Positions 1-14,100 of a stretch of DNA of 64,000 nucleotides are shown here, in pieces. The notes below the pieces were generated by a model. That model had not been told where the DNA came from. It was given only the letters and a program-made list of their open reading frames with translations, and searched no databases. The translations under genes were made by a program, and so were the position numbers. The stretch is from positions 620,001 to 684,000 of the forward strand of contig VWZP01007937.1 in the NCBI GenBank assembly GCA_013396995.1, written 5' to 3'. Each line of letters begins with the position of its first letter. The first letter of the stretch is position 1. The DNA comes from Dicaeum eximium. Its lineage: Eukaryota; Chordata; Aves; Passeriformes; Dicaeidae.

Positions 1-1814
1 GCATGCAATGCACTGACATTTATTGGTTACCAAAATATTTTTTAAAAAAATCTTACTTGTGCAAAAAACCTTTTTCTACAAAAATGCTTTCACAAAGAGT
101 ACCCACCATAGTAAATAAAAAACATTTAGATTTTTACAAATGCCTCTGTGACAACTGGAGTGCATGAGTTGAAGAGGTGATATACAGTGATTAGTTAATT
201 AATGGTAAATCTTAGATGACATTAAATTAAAATTTTAAGATTCTTAAACATCTTGGAAGTGTATGCACTGCAAGATTTCTCCAAATTACTTTTGACACCT
301 CTCTTACTGAGAGAACTTGAACTCTAACTCCTTTTCCTTTCTCCTAATCAGATCCATGTTCTTCTTCAAATACATAATTGGTAAGGAATAATAAAGTCAT
401 TAAGGATCCAACAACTGCTTAATTTTTATATCATATATTTTAGAATTCTGCCATTTCTTTGCAGTCCCTGGAAGTTTCAGAAGTTGGAGGATTTGAAAAG
501 ACAGTTCAAGTTGCCACTTCTGATAAGACACTGAAATTGGTTTCAGGAAAATGAGCAAAGCTTTTGGACACTGGAAAGATTCAATGTGAGAGTCTCTAAT
601 TGAATTTTCATTTTGTTTTAAGATGTAGATCGATTTGGCCAAAGTTTGGATTAAACAGGGTTTTGGAAACAAATCTCCCAGGCTTTTCATGTGAGGTAAT
701 TTGTTATGAAGTAATAGACGATCAGCAGCAAAATAGATCCTTGGGAAAATGTACATTGTGTTAACGTAGGTGATAGTTACGTTGTTCAGATCTTTATGTT
801 CATTCTTTAGCAATGACTGGAAAAATAAACTCAAGTTTTCTTTGCTTAAGAAGAAACTGAAGTGAACTTTATTCTATACATTTTAAAGGAAGAATATGTT
901 AATATTCTTCCAATGAATAGCCAATGGCACTAATTTGAGGAGTGAATCTGTGTCTTCAGACATCTATCTATCTATCTATCTGCATGTATTTACATATGCC
1001 ATATATTTTTATATATATTCATGTAAAAAAATGTTGAAATCTATGGACTGTCAGCACACAACTAAAAACATATCTGATCCTTGGTAGAGCTCTTTAAAAC
1101 AATGGCATTGTGCTAAGCTTAAGGACCACTTTTAAATCTTCCTTTAGTTCTCCAAAGTAGATTGTCAGAAAGAGCTTAACTGCTGTGCTAGGCCAAACAT
1201 TATTTTAGCATTAGTCTTACATTCAAATTATTGTTTTAGAGAATCTTATTTCCCTGCTATGTAAAATGAATTAATATACTGTACATGTGCATTTTGGAAA
1301 TAACCACTTTACCAGGGAAGTAAGGAATAGTACTGAACAATGAATGCTGCTTTTGAAGCTGTGCCTTCCATTTACCCCATGGAGACCAGGTGGGCTGGAG
1401 AGTGCCATGAGTTATAGTTTGGCTTCACACCCACAAAACTATTTGGGAATTTTCACCAGGAACATGTTTATTCTCTACCCTGCACTGCAGAATTTTTACT
1501 GCTGTGAAACTCTAACTAATTACAGCAAAACACAGTAGAATTTGGAAATACAAAATGAATACAGAAGAAAAGCATGTGTTGAGTTTTCATTTAATTTTTA
1601 GGCCATTATAAATAACTACAGTTTTCAGCACAGAGAAGCTTCCTACCTCTTCCAGAGTTCTTCACCAGATTCCATACACTATCTCAGAAAAGTGACTGTT
1701 TTCCAGGCCCTGTCAAATTCAATGAGGTATGGCCTGTGTGCATCTGCAATGTTCTACATTAGGTGGGGTTCTGTGGCTGTTTTCCTGGGCAACTCCTGCC
1801 AAATATGCATGGCT
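1..1814. other. Intron downstream of exon 19, partial
   Basis: I see no SRCR exon here on the minus strand. A 144-codon minus-strand open frame (400-834) has no recognisable domain and is of a length that can arise by chance in a window this size. Confidence 0.7.
962..981. repeat. (ATCT)5 microsatellite
   Basis: Five copies of ATCT in the intron after exon 19. Confidence 0.95.
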
Positions 1815-2030
1815 TGGGTTCAATACTAGGAAAAATTTCTTCACCAAAAGGGTTGTTAAGCATGTCAACCTGCAAAGTGGTGGAGTCACCATCTCTGGAA
1901 GGATTTAAAAGACATGTAGGCATAGCACTGAGGGACATGGTTTATCAGTGAACTTGGCAGTGCTGGATTAATGGTTGGACTTGATGATCTTAACAATCTT
2001 TCCCAACCTAAATTATTCTATGATTTCTTT
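1815..2030 (+). mobile_element. CR1 LINE 3' fragment
   Basis: The sequence follows the CR1 3' end: ATACTAGGAAAAATTTCTTC, then GTGGTGGAGTCACCATC, GGTTGGACTTGATGATCTTA and a terminal ATTCTATGATT repeat. It ends about 16 bp from the exon 19 splice donor. Confidence 0.93.
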
Positions 2031-2048
2031 GTATGAAGGAAACCTTAC

Positions 2049-2159
2049 TGCATTTTGCTTCATCAGAGCCATCTTCACACTGAGGTACGTTGTCACACAG
2101 GTTATGCAATGGGATGCATTTCCCACTACCACACTGATGCTCATCAACTGTGCAAGCCC
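2049..2159 (-). CDS. TMPRSS15: TMPRSS15 exon 19: second LDL-receptor class A repeat
   Basis: The exon is 111 nt, phase 1-1, with acceptor TTTCCCTTCAG and donor TGCA|GTAAGG. It reads ACTVDEHQCGSGKCIPLHNL then CDNVPQCEDGSDEAKC, with six cysteines and the acidic calcium-binding end. It is the last coding exon found in the window. Confidence 0.96.
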
Positions 2160-5100
2160 CTGAAGGGAAACAAGAGAGGAAAATTAATCTATAGTTGTGA
2201 GAAAGGTTGATGTTCACAGATGATCTTACAATTCACCTGAAGAAAACTGTGTAGATAGTATGAAGACCCTTTGATTTCCTTTTCTTTCCATTTCTATTCA
2301 TCTCTCTTTCAAAATAAAGATAGTTTTCAGATAAATAGGAGATAATTAAGAATAAAATCGGTGGTACTGCCATGTACCTTCTGCTTTAGTTAGCTTTGCT
2401 CAGTTAGTAGTGTTCTTCCATTGCAAGTGATAAACCTGGGAGTGAAAAGTCAAATCCTGTCAAAAGTGACTAATGATTTCAATTTTCAAATGTTCAACAC
2501 TGTCACAAATTTTAGAGACCTTAAACTCTGTCAAGTTAAGCATATGAGCAAAGAGGCAATGAGAGCTGAGAGTCTCCTTCTGACACGTTTGTTAAGAAAG
2601 GTGGAAGAGACAAAAGCAAACGGAATGAATGAGGAAAGCGTTCATAAAAGTAGGATTAAGCTACTTCAGAATCAGTTATACAATAAAAGCAAATGAGGGA
2701 GAGAGTAAATGTAAAGTTACAATTCTTTCTGTGGCCAAAGTGTATTTTTAAATGGCTTCATTTGCATTACAGGAAGTATACAGGCATAAACTTAAATTTA
2801 AAAAATGGTTTCTTTTACCTTCCTGGACGTACTAATAGAAATATTTAATTATCTAGACCTCTTACATAAAGCAAGATAATTGCTTTACTTCTGAATTTAT
2901 AATATTCTTATAAAATGTTTCATTCATCAATCAACATGGCTTGTAGCAAATGGAAGCAGAAGAATATGGTTTATAAAAAGTTTGAACCAGATTTTCACAC
3001 ATTCAATGTCCATAACTAATGACAGATATTACACAGAACTTAGTCCTTAATTGAAAGTGTTTCTATTATATTGCATACTGCCAAAAATTATTTCTGTTCA
3101 AAAATTTCTTACTTCTCTAAAAACTAATATTTCATAGAACAAAATGAAATACAAAGAAAAATCCGATTTTGTTTTAAAGTTAATTTATTTACTGACAATC
3201 CTTTTGTCCTTAAGCCTGCATGCTAATGATATTAGTCTCTGTCCTTTGGCTGCAAAGATCATGAATAAGCATAATTCTTTTGCAAATGGAACTTTTAAAA
3301 TATATTTAACCAGAACTGGCAATGGCAAATCTGAGAATTCTGCTTTGCTAAGCTTAATTTTCATTTTACAAAATATGAGCAAGGCTGGCCAAGCAAAGAT
3401 GCTGAACCAGCTAAAAAAAAAAGGCAGAGAGCTGTTGGACTGAACAAATGTGATCAAGAAGGCAGAACAAGAAGCAGCAAAATTGTCATATGGACATTTA
3501 GACTAACATCTCAATCTTGTACAATGGGATTAAATAGAGTTAATTTTACAAATGTTGACCAAAGGTGAAGATTTTTAAAAATATTAATAAAAGTAATATT
3601 ATTACTACTGTGCATCCATAAAAAAATCTGCCATTGGCTAAACAAGCTGGGAGAAACTTGCCATTTCTGAGAGTTAAAGTAAGAAAAAGAGCCTAGATCC
3701 TTTCTGACTTTCTGTTCAGGTAAGTGCATGGTACTTCACACATCGCTCAATACATACTGCTTTTCTTTCTCTGTTTTTCTCCTGTCAAACTTCCATACAA
3801 GTAATACAGAGGCTCTAATTAATTCAGTCAGGATTTGGCCTCGAGTTAGTATAATTGTTTGTCCTGCTAAGCATATTACTGTTCCATGTAATTTGCATTA
3901 TGCTTCATTTTGCATATTTTGGAGAGCTGATTGCTGAATTATGAATGACAAGTCTAATTGCAGTCCCCAAATCAAGAAGAAGAAAATCAAGAGCCTTTCA
4001 GAAGCAATCTGGCTAGAACCAGAAACATTGCTGTCCAAATATTTAAGACTAGTTCTTAGATTATTCACACACTGAAGATGAAATTTTTAAAGATGCAAGA
4101 AGGACCATGTTGCAAATATTGATCAGAGTTACCACATACAGTTTTCTCTTCTAGTGCATGTTATCAATAGTAAATATTTTACAAATGCATTTAAACACCG
4201 TTTAATGACACCCTGAAATGACTTAAAAAGTGATGCTTTTTCCTGGGATTTTTATAGGGAATAGCTAGTATTTGCCCCCTTAACATCTGAAAATATTTTG
4301 ATCAAACTACTGAGTCAATTTTCCACATAATATCACAGAGTTGCACATGATTGAGACATTGCTCCAATTACACTAAGAAACAAACCCATCACTTTTCATA
4401 CCAGGAAATATAAAGTACAGATGAGTTACCAGCCTTTTTCTCTTTAACATTTGCATTTTTCTACTGAGCAAGTGCTGACAGTCACTTTGCACTCTCCATG
4501 TTTTCTGAAATATATTTGGCCAGTGGTATAACCTCTTAAAAACAAAGGTTCACATGCTTACTTAGATGGTAGCCAGTAGTAAAGTTTGCAAGGAATCCCT
4601 TCCTTGTCAAAGTCTTGTCTGTCTGGAGGATCACTGTCATCTGGTTGGTTGTAGAGAAGACATCTGGCAGTGGTCCTTTCTCTGTGTAGACAGCTATTCA
4701 CCAGGAAAACGTGAGTACATTCAACCTATTTTGTTCATATGTATTTCAAAACGTTCTGGGTTCAAAAGCAAATCCTGCCTCCACAGGGATGTAGCTGCTC
4801 CCCCAAACCTAACTGCTCTCAGACTGCCATGGTCAGATCCCAACACCAGATTTGACTAATCCGCATAGAAAAAGAAGGTTCAGCTAAGAGATTATCCATC
4901 TGTTTGTCCACACATGTAAACAGTCTGATTTATGAGAAGTTAATTTCACACGGATTACATGGAGAGCTGAGTGTGTGCAAATGTTTTGGAAACCTGTTGT
5001 CACATAGACTATGATTTCTTAATTTTCCTCTGAATTTCTGAGGCCCAAAAAATGCAAATGAAATGAGAGTAATTTAATTTCCATGATATTATATCCATCA

Positions 5101-8100
5101 GTTTGCTCCAGCTGTCTGATTACATTAATTTTAGTACCCACTGCTGCTACTTGCCCAAAAGTAAAGAATCTGGTCCTCTGCCATCTCTGACTTCAACCAC
5201 ATCATAAATACTTTCCAGATCAAAAACCTGAAAATGAAGTTGGATGTTTTTTCCAGTTTCAGCATTCAGGTACCACACACCTGGAAAATAGTAACACACA
5301 CACACACAAATCACCTTTTCAGTAGTTAGACTTACTGTGCCATTTTCATGTTGAAGGGCTTTGGGGGGGGGGGAAACCCTCTCCTAAATTATTAATAATC
5401 ACCCAAGAAATTAAGAAGTTTAAATCTTGTATTTAAAAGCTGTCAAAACCCAAAGTTCTATAGTTTCTTGTTCTTAAAACATTTTTGAAAACTAATTTTA
5501 GGCTTCTATGACATATACACATGTGCTTTTAATCATGCATGTCAGCTGTGAGTTTCTCTAAAGTAGTAAAGCTCATTCTTTTCTGACTGTGACAATGTGA
5601 CAGATAGTCTTGTCACTTAAGCCTCATTTGATAGTAAGATAATTTTTATAATCAGTCACAGAAGCCTGTCTTTCAAGTTAAAATATCTCTTGCTTCTGTT
5701 TAGCCTATACTTTCTCATATTTAATCTAAGTGTGGACACTATGGAAATCTTGTAAATAAAGTGAAAAAAAAAAAAAAGATTTTCATGGAGTGAAAAGTAT
5801 TTTCTCACTATCAGGAATCTTATTTGGGAACTTGTGGAGTGAATCCTGGAAATGTGAGCCATATTTCAAGCGGTACAGAAACACAAAATGACAACTTTTA
5901 TGATTATCATCCCAGCAAAATTCCCTAGGATTGAAGGAATAAATAATTAAAATTTCATTAAGAAGTGATGACAAAACTCTCTTCCTTGCCTTATCCATGA
6001 ACAAGACACAGTGGACCACCTTGAAGCATTCACTTTTGCTGGCTCTCATCGAACCTAAATCAAGTAATGTCACTAGAGTAACAAGGTCTTCTCACTAGTA
6101 TGTTAAGAAACATTCAATAAAGAGAGGATTCTTTATAAAATGCATGCACATATTCATATCCTCTAGAAAATCTGAGCTATTTAACAGCAGAAGTGATGAT
6201 ATTAACCTGGTTAAGATCATCACCAGGTTATGGTAAAATGAGGATTTTCATCACCTTGTGTGCTGCTGCATTGACATAAAGTCATTTGACATAATAAGCA
6301 GGATGGAATTGGCCTGTCTGGACCCCTTCCATTGGATTATGTTTGTCTCCATCCCTTTTTAATCAGCTGGCACGTGTTTCCTTAGCTTCTGCTCAGTACC
6401 ATATAGAATGCAGTTAAAAGATCCCACTGTATATACCTTAGACCTTTTTTTTTTTGTTTGTTTGACAGCATTTGAGTTGGAAAAGCAGATTTAGTATTTC
6501 TATTTTTATATGGTTAAACTTCTCCTGAAGGTTTGGAAAAGAATAACTTACAAGAAGCTGAATTGGGGTAATTGTTTGGAAAGTTTGCAGAGCTGAATGT
6601 GGTGTTTGGCTCCCAGAGTTCAACTGGCCCTCCACAGTCAGCTGAAAAAGAAAACATTTCAAAAACATAATTAACCTGCTGTCTTAATTTTTTAATCTGT
6701 AGTAACAATGATAATTTCTAAAAGTAATCTTCATGATTATTGGTCTGCACACTGTACCCATGACAAAAATATGAAGGCAAGAATGTGATACAGTCACCCG
6801 TCTCATTTACTAGGACAGTAGTAAAAAAGCTAGGAAATGTTGAGAATAAGAGAGAGGCACCCCAATAGAACTCATCCATGCACTTTGCTTGTATGCCTTT
6901 CTTGTTACCTGATCAGTCTTAGAATCACAGAATCATTAAGGCTGGAAAAGGCCTCTGAGGTCATTGAGTCCACCCTTTGACTGATCAACAGGACCTTGTC
7001 ATCCTTGTCAACCAGACCATATGCTGAGTGCCATGTCCAGCTCCTTCCCAAACACCTCCAGGGACAGTGACCCCACCACCTCCCAGTGTAATGGGCCCCC
7101 TTCCAATGCCTACCACTCTTTTGGTGGAGAAATTATTCTTGCAGCATCAACAGAGATATTCAAATCTAACGCTCCTTTTGTCATCTAGCAAGTGAACTTT
7201 CAGCAAAAAACCACAAGCCATTACTTTGTTTTCTTCAGGACCCCAAAAGCTTCTACAGCTGAACCTTGTCAGTGATTAAACCAGTAATTTGTTTTTTCCT
7301 TAAAACAACTGTTCCAGTAGGAAAGACCCTTATCATAAAGATGTATATGTACTTGCAGGTAAAAATTAATACAATTTCTGTAAAAGCATACATTGCAGAT
7401 ATGTGTACACACATATACATGCACTCACAACATGGACACAGCTAACTGTATTTAATATATTCAATATTCTGTTTCAATATATAATTTGAGGGTGGTTTAC
7501 ATCCCAAATATGTCAGCTTCATGTTCAAAAACTTTACTTGATATTGAGAAATATTTATTTTCATTTTAGCCATCAGAATGACTAAATGAACCATGAGAAT
7601 GAACTTTGGTGTTCTTCCAATTTCGTTACCTCCGAAAATGAACACTGCTCCTCCACTAGCTTCAGGAAATCATAGTTAAGGCAAAACAGCTACCTTTTTT
7701 TTTTTCCTAATGTTTTATTCCTTTAATTAAAATTGTTGATGTTTTTTTTTTTTTTAAACTCTCAGACTTTGACTAAAGTTTAACTCTCTCGTCCCCACCC
7801 CTTGTGGCTCAATTTGCATGCCATGATGTCTGATAGCATCTCACACTCTGAGCCCCTTGGTTGAGGACTGCATAATCTTCAAGTCCTACCAAGTCCGAAC
7901 ACTGAATCCCACTGGGAGAAAGCTCAAAAGAAAAAACCCCAACAAGCCCCCCAAAAACCAAGAAAAAATTGAACTTCCTCACAACAGCCATTTTCTAGAA
8001 CTTTCTGTTTCACTGAATTACTACTGGCAAGAAAAGCTGAATGCTCAGAAAGAAAAAGGAACTGTTAACAATCTCATCCCAACTAGTAAGTATATTATGT

Positions 8101-11100
8101 TTCAGTCATATGGCTCACAAGGAGGATTATTTTCTATAAATACCATGAACAACAGATAAAGATTACATTTTTTTTTTAATGGAATATTACGGCATGTGAA
8201 ATCTGATCTGATCTTGATTGCACATAAGGCACATTAGTAGTGATCTTTGTCTAGCATGGAAAAATGAGAGAAGAAATTGAATTTACTCATGTCTTGAAAT
8301 AATGTTTTAAAAATTTCCAGTGATCTTTGAACACAAATTCATGTGGAGTTATTCATACAGCTGTTACTCATTAGAGAACCAAATAGTAATCCCTACCAAC
8401 AATCTTGGTTGAGGACAACAGATGACTTTCTCAACACTTTAGAAATTATATATGACCTGTATCTCTGTGGTTTGGCCAAAACTTCAGTTCATATTGACAT
8501 AAGTGTGGAATGTACACTGTCTTTTCCACACCATTGTTTGTGTTTAAAGATAGATTATAAATTAACATGAAGATGAAAGCAATTTTTGTCTTAGATGAAA
8601 GTGTAAGGTGAGAGTCTTGTGCAAAAGACAAAAGCAAATCTGGCTTTCCCATGCCACCATCAAAAATATCCTTTTTTACATTTCAAGGAGCTTTTGTGGC
8701 ACTGTGAATGATGCCAGTGACTTGTACTGAAGCTCTAATTCTAGTAAAAGAAATTGACTCAGCTCAAATTCTTTTATGTCTTGTTTATGGACATGACATT
8801 TGTAGTGAAATCATTAGCGTTAGTAAGCTTGTCCACATTCATCAAAGTAATTTCATACTTCTTTGAAGATGATTAATAACATTCACTTTTTTTTTTTTTC
8901 ATTAGGTAACAGATAGCATGTAGTAGCATGTACCAATAAAATTATGAAAACTAGTTATTTTTTCCACAGCAACAGCCTAGACTGTCCTTTTCTATCATGG
9001 ATCTCTTTAATCTCTTTCATCAGGAGTTATAGGCCATATTACCATGTCCCTTTTTTGAATGCTAAAATTTTATGACCATGCATTGGGTAGAGATCTATAG
9101 TTTGATATTCCTTTGGTGTTTCTCAGAAGCACACAGCTACTATTTACCACAGGACTATTCTACCACTAATCATTAGACTGGTGCTAACTTGTGAGGTGTG
9201 TTTACCCACAGCACCTGGAGGTTAGCTGGAGGGGGCAGACATCAGCATCTCTTCACAGAATTACTTTAATAAAAACTGCTATTGAATTCCAAAACTAATT
9301 TTGAGAAACTATGACTGAATTACTACTGTTATTAAAATTTCATTTTGCTGACAGACACACCTTGTTGAACTTTACCTCCCTGTGTCTCATGATGGAGCTC
9401 TAAAACTGCATTTTACTCTTAGAGGGGTTTTATTTACCTGTCCTCCTAGATTTGGAGGTGACAGATTTTGAGAGAATTATCACAGTGTACAGTGTTTCAA
9501 CATGAAAACAATGTGAACAGTCCTACTATTATTTCAATTTTAGACTATTTTTATTTACTGTATGCTGTCAAGAGACAAACCAGCTGTGCTTTGAAAGGCA
9601 CAGTAAATCTTGTAAGAGGCAGTCCTGGAAAATGCTCAGTGTTCGCTTTTGAAGCCATGTCTGAATAGGCCTTTTGTAGAAATTTTTTTCCAAAATTTAA
9701 TCCACTTCCAGAATAAATGACAAATCAAGCCCCATCAGATATTTTAATGATTTTTCTACAAGCCCTATTTATATTTGTATTGGATTTTGCTCTAAATATG
9801 CTTGGACTTGTTTAACATCATATACAGTCTTTCTCCTCTCTTTTATATAAATTATCCAGATTTATAAGGATGGTTACAGGTATTTTCTCTGTTTTTTTAC
9901 TGTGAGATTTTCCTGCTTAGCTCTGTGAAACTGGAACGTTTTGAGGAAGCTTAGACCTCTGTGCTTTCCTCTAAAACTCTCTGCAGCTGGAAGGGTCTGG
10001 ATCAAGCTTTACAACCTGTCTGGAGAGGCATAGAACTTGATCTTAGCGTGTTATCCTGAAGACAACTTTATAATGCTGACAGGAGGTTCCTGCAAAACTG
10101 AGGTTGAAAATTCTGACCCACTCAAACACAAATCCACAATAGGAAATCAACAGTGATTTAGTGTTTACTTACTAGGCACTAATGGGGTGGTAGTAGCAGT
10201 TGGCCTCACAGTTGGCTCCACATAATTGTTTTCATTACACTTTCCCTTTGTCAGGCCAGTGTCATCAAGGGCAATATCACTGCGACCACGCCTTTTAAAG
10301 GCATCAAAAATAACCTGAGTTCAGGAAAAAAAAAATAAAAATAGTTTTATAATTTAATGAACCATTTTCAACTTCCTACGCTGTAGGATACCTTTGCTTT
10401 TTATATATAAATACACATAATTTTAAAAACAATTCTTTATTGCTCATCAGACCAAACTTCTCCTGAACTAACAGCACAAAAAACTAAAATTAATCTCATT
10501 TATTCTTTACTGTTCTTTAATATCCACATATTTAAAATAATCCAGCAAACAAGGAATTAGTGCTGGTGAACTACAGTTAGGTAAGCAATCTTCTTGAGAT
10601 CATGTGTGGTTACATATTTCCTGGAAATCTGATGCAGCCAGGTCACAGATCCATTTATTTCCTCAGATATTAAATGCATCTTTCTAGCAGTGCTTGCCAG
10701 AAATCAATCAAAACTACTGTAGCAGGACAAACCATCCCAAATGCCTATAAAAAGAAATTGTTTTTAAAAGAGAGGTGCTGAAAGAATTGTCTGGAATGAA
10801 TCTCCTCCTTTTGTTTACAGATAAGTCAAGTCAGTTGTTAATCATGTGGTGTCAAAACCACTTCCATCTGCAACACACTTTCAGTGGATTAATCTGTAAG
10901 TAATCAGTGAAAACACTGATTCACAATCTGAAGCAATTTAAATTTAAATCTTCTTATGGCTAAGTGCTTCACATCACCCTCACTATCGAGATTTTATATT
11001 GCACAGCAGATTTTGATAGGCTTTGAACACTCTTGTTTTGTGGAAAGCTCTCATGATGATATTCATTGCTCCTTGACAATGATCAGGTTTTCTGTTTTCT

Positions 11101-14100
11101 GAAATATTAATACTTTAAATTCCAGAGTAGGGAAAAGGGGCTGTGAAAATTCAAGTGGGAATTCCAATCTTCTGCATATTAATATTTATTTGATGGCAGG
11201 CATTGTTAAACGATACTAAGTATTATCTTTAGAACAGTGGAATTTTGGATTCACAGAAATCTCTGATATCAGTTCAGCTAAAATAAATGAAAAAAGGAAA
11301 AAAAATAGCAGCTTAACAAACCTTAAAATCAGATGTTTCATTTAAAGTTACTTGTCCATAGTTCCAGTTGTTTCCATAGTTTCCTTCTTTCTCAAAAACT
11401 ATCTTTTCCTGACCACTCTTATCACTTATGCCAACACTTAAACGGTAAACATTTTCCCCATACATGAAATACCTAGAGGGGGACAAGCATTTTGGTATTA
11501 TTAGAACAAAGTCAAATTCTATGAATTAATCCCACTTTTTTTTATTTTATAATGTTTTATGAAATTAGGATTAATTTGAAGAGAGCATGAAAATAATGTT
11601 AATTGTATGTTTAAATTACACTTGAATTTGTAGAGACCTACTTAAGCTTCATGACAAAAACATTTCAGGGATTCTTAATATCATTTTTGTATGGAAATGA
11701 ATATTGGATGCAGGGTGAAAAACAAAATACATTATAGCTAGCTGCAAAAGTCCAAGCTATGAAGGAGTTAAACTTCAGGCCTGGAGCTGAGGCTGATTGT
11801 GGAAGTCCAAACAGAACCAGGCTGGTGTTGCTGGCAAGCTGGGTGGGATTAATATTTTATGTGAAGGTAAACTCTATGGGCATATTCTTAAACAAAATAC
11901 AGGTTTAGGAATTATGTAACAATACCAAAAGCTTAGACAATATGTATCTGAGGGGACCAAAGGCAAACTCAGAATCCGAACTCGCTCTTCTACAAATCCA
12001 AGTCCAATGGGTGTTGAAATATAAAATCCTGCAAGATAACGATCACACTTTAGCCAGGACAGAAGAACTTTCTTTTTACTTTTTTACTTATTGAATTAGA
12101 GTTTTTACATTTAAAATAACATCAAGCACAGATGGTGTTGCATGATTTTGAAGATTTCCAACGCAGTAAGTGTGAGTGATTATCCCAAGATACATTCATC
12201 AATCAATGACATATTAAATTGACATTTTAAGCTTCTTGGATACTCCTCAGAACTAGATAAGCAATGGGAAACTACTCCTTTTCAAGTCAGCAGGAATCCT
12301 GCCTTATATTCAGTGAAGGCAGCAGTTCACCTGGGTTTATAAAATGTCTTCCTGTTTGATACTGCTTGTGATTTTGCAGAAGAATTTTCCGACATTTTCA
12401 TAATTTGTATCCACATGACAATAGGAAATATGGATTGTATGTTGAGAGGGTGACAGAATGACTATGTGAATATTTTATAGTGAGGTGAGGAATTACAAAC
12501 AAACAAACCCCTTCTTTATTTGTGGAATTGAGTTTCTAGCTTTTTCTAAGGTAATTTGTTGCAGCTGGGAATTTGGACCTCTTGTTGCTATATGAGGCCA
12601 GGCCAGAGAAGCACTGGGATTTGTCACAAGAAATGCAAACTTAGGCAGCTTTAAAATAAAATTCTTGCTTTATTCAAATCATGGGTGTAATCTCATATTT
12701 TACTCTATCTGTCTAATACATATATATGCAAATATTATATTAATAGAATTTTTAAATGAATATAATTATATCAAGTAAATTATATACACTCTATTCTGTT
12801 ATTTATACTTCTAGATTATCTAGGTTTTTTTCATGTGGGAGCTTAAAATTACTGAAAATTAATCTGAAATCTCAACCAGACTTAATTTTCTCTGTTGACT
12901 TAGAGAGCATACACTAAAATTTACATGGTGTCTAACTTAAAGCAAAGAATTACTAATCTAGTCAAAGGGACACTTTTCTGTCTTTGTTTCATCAATTCTC
13001 TGAGCATTCAGAATAAATTTTTGAATGTGTATTAAGGTCTTTACTTTTCAAGAGCAGAAAAAACAAAAAAAGGGTTTCACTGAATGTAATAGCTTGATAT
13101 TAATGGTGCAACTTACTCAAAATACAGGTCCCAAAAATTTGAATATGCAACACATTAGTAACATTACACATAGGAACATTACATATGTCAGCTTAGAACT
13201 GGCACAGGGAAACAGAGAGCACCTAAAACAGATTAACATTTTTGAAAGAGAGAAATAATTTTCAAGTGTTTTATTAAACAATGTTTACATTGTTTCATCT
13301 GATTTGCATTCTAGGAGCCAAGTGGGAAGATATAATGTGTTCTGAAGATTGTTTAGAAAATGTGCATTTACTCAGAGAGGGGTGAATTATTTCTATCTGA
13401 TAAAGTACAAAATATTTTTTTCCCATGAATAACTTCTTTCAGAACAATTTTTCCACTTATTTGTCACTGAATAAGTTTTATCTAAGTCTTGCATAGAATA
13501 TATAAAACCATTACAAAATCCAATTTGTATTTTATCTGGTTTTATCTGGATCAACAAATCAGCTGAGAAAGTGATTGTTTAACTTTATTGTTGAAGCAGA
13601 AGAAAACTTATGGAGTTTAATTCTGGTATAAGGATTCATGATACACCTAAAATCTGATTCCTATCAGTATTGTCTCTTCAAATAAATTCCACTTTGGATA
13701 TGATCAATCTTCCAATTAAGTTACTTGACTACAACAGTTACTGGAGTGTTTGTGTGCTTGGCACAGTTGGTGTGTTTGCTGTGCAGTAACTGGGGACACA
13801 GATGCCCCCTGTAAACTCCAGGTTGACTTTATTTAAATCAAAATTATTTTGTGACAACCGTGAGGATGTCAGCAGTAGAGAGGGATGAAACAGAAATGAT
13901 TTATCTAATAATGAAATTAAACTTTTTCTCTCTCAAGTTAAACATACAGGTTTTTGACCTATAACATTTTTGCCCAATGGAAATTCCTTTCTCAGATAAG
14001 GCATTTTGGTTTAAGAATAGGATTGAAATTTTTAGTGCCTCACACTTAAATAATTTTACTTCTTTTATTTCTTTCTTTTGGTTTTGGTATATTTCCACAA

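Larger units (their letters stand above)
4694..6551. other. Introns 17 and 16, around exon 17
   Basis: Intron 17 (4694-5154) is the GC-AG intron. Intron 16 (5281-6551) holds the (AC)7, the G11 run and a small inverted repeat TAACCTGG / CCAGGTTA at 6203-6230. Confidence 0.8.

Noticed and set aside
1..2048. Possible SRCR exon following exon 19
   Set aside because: The minus strand was read for the expected W-H-x-A-C and F-x-N-G-T patterns, and none was found.
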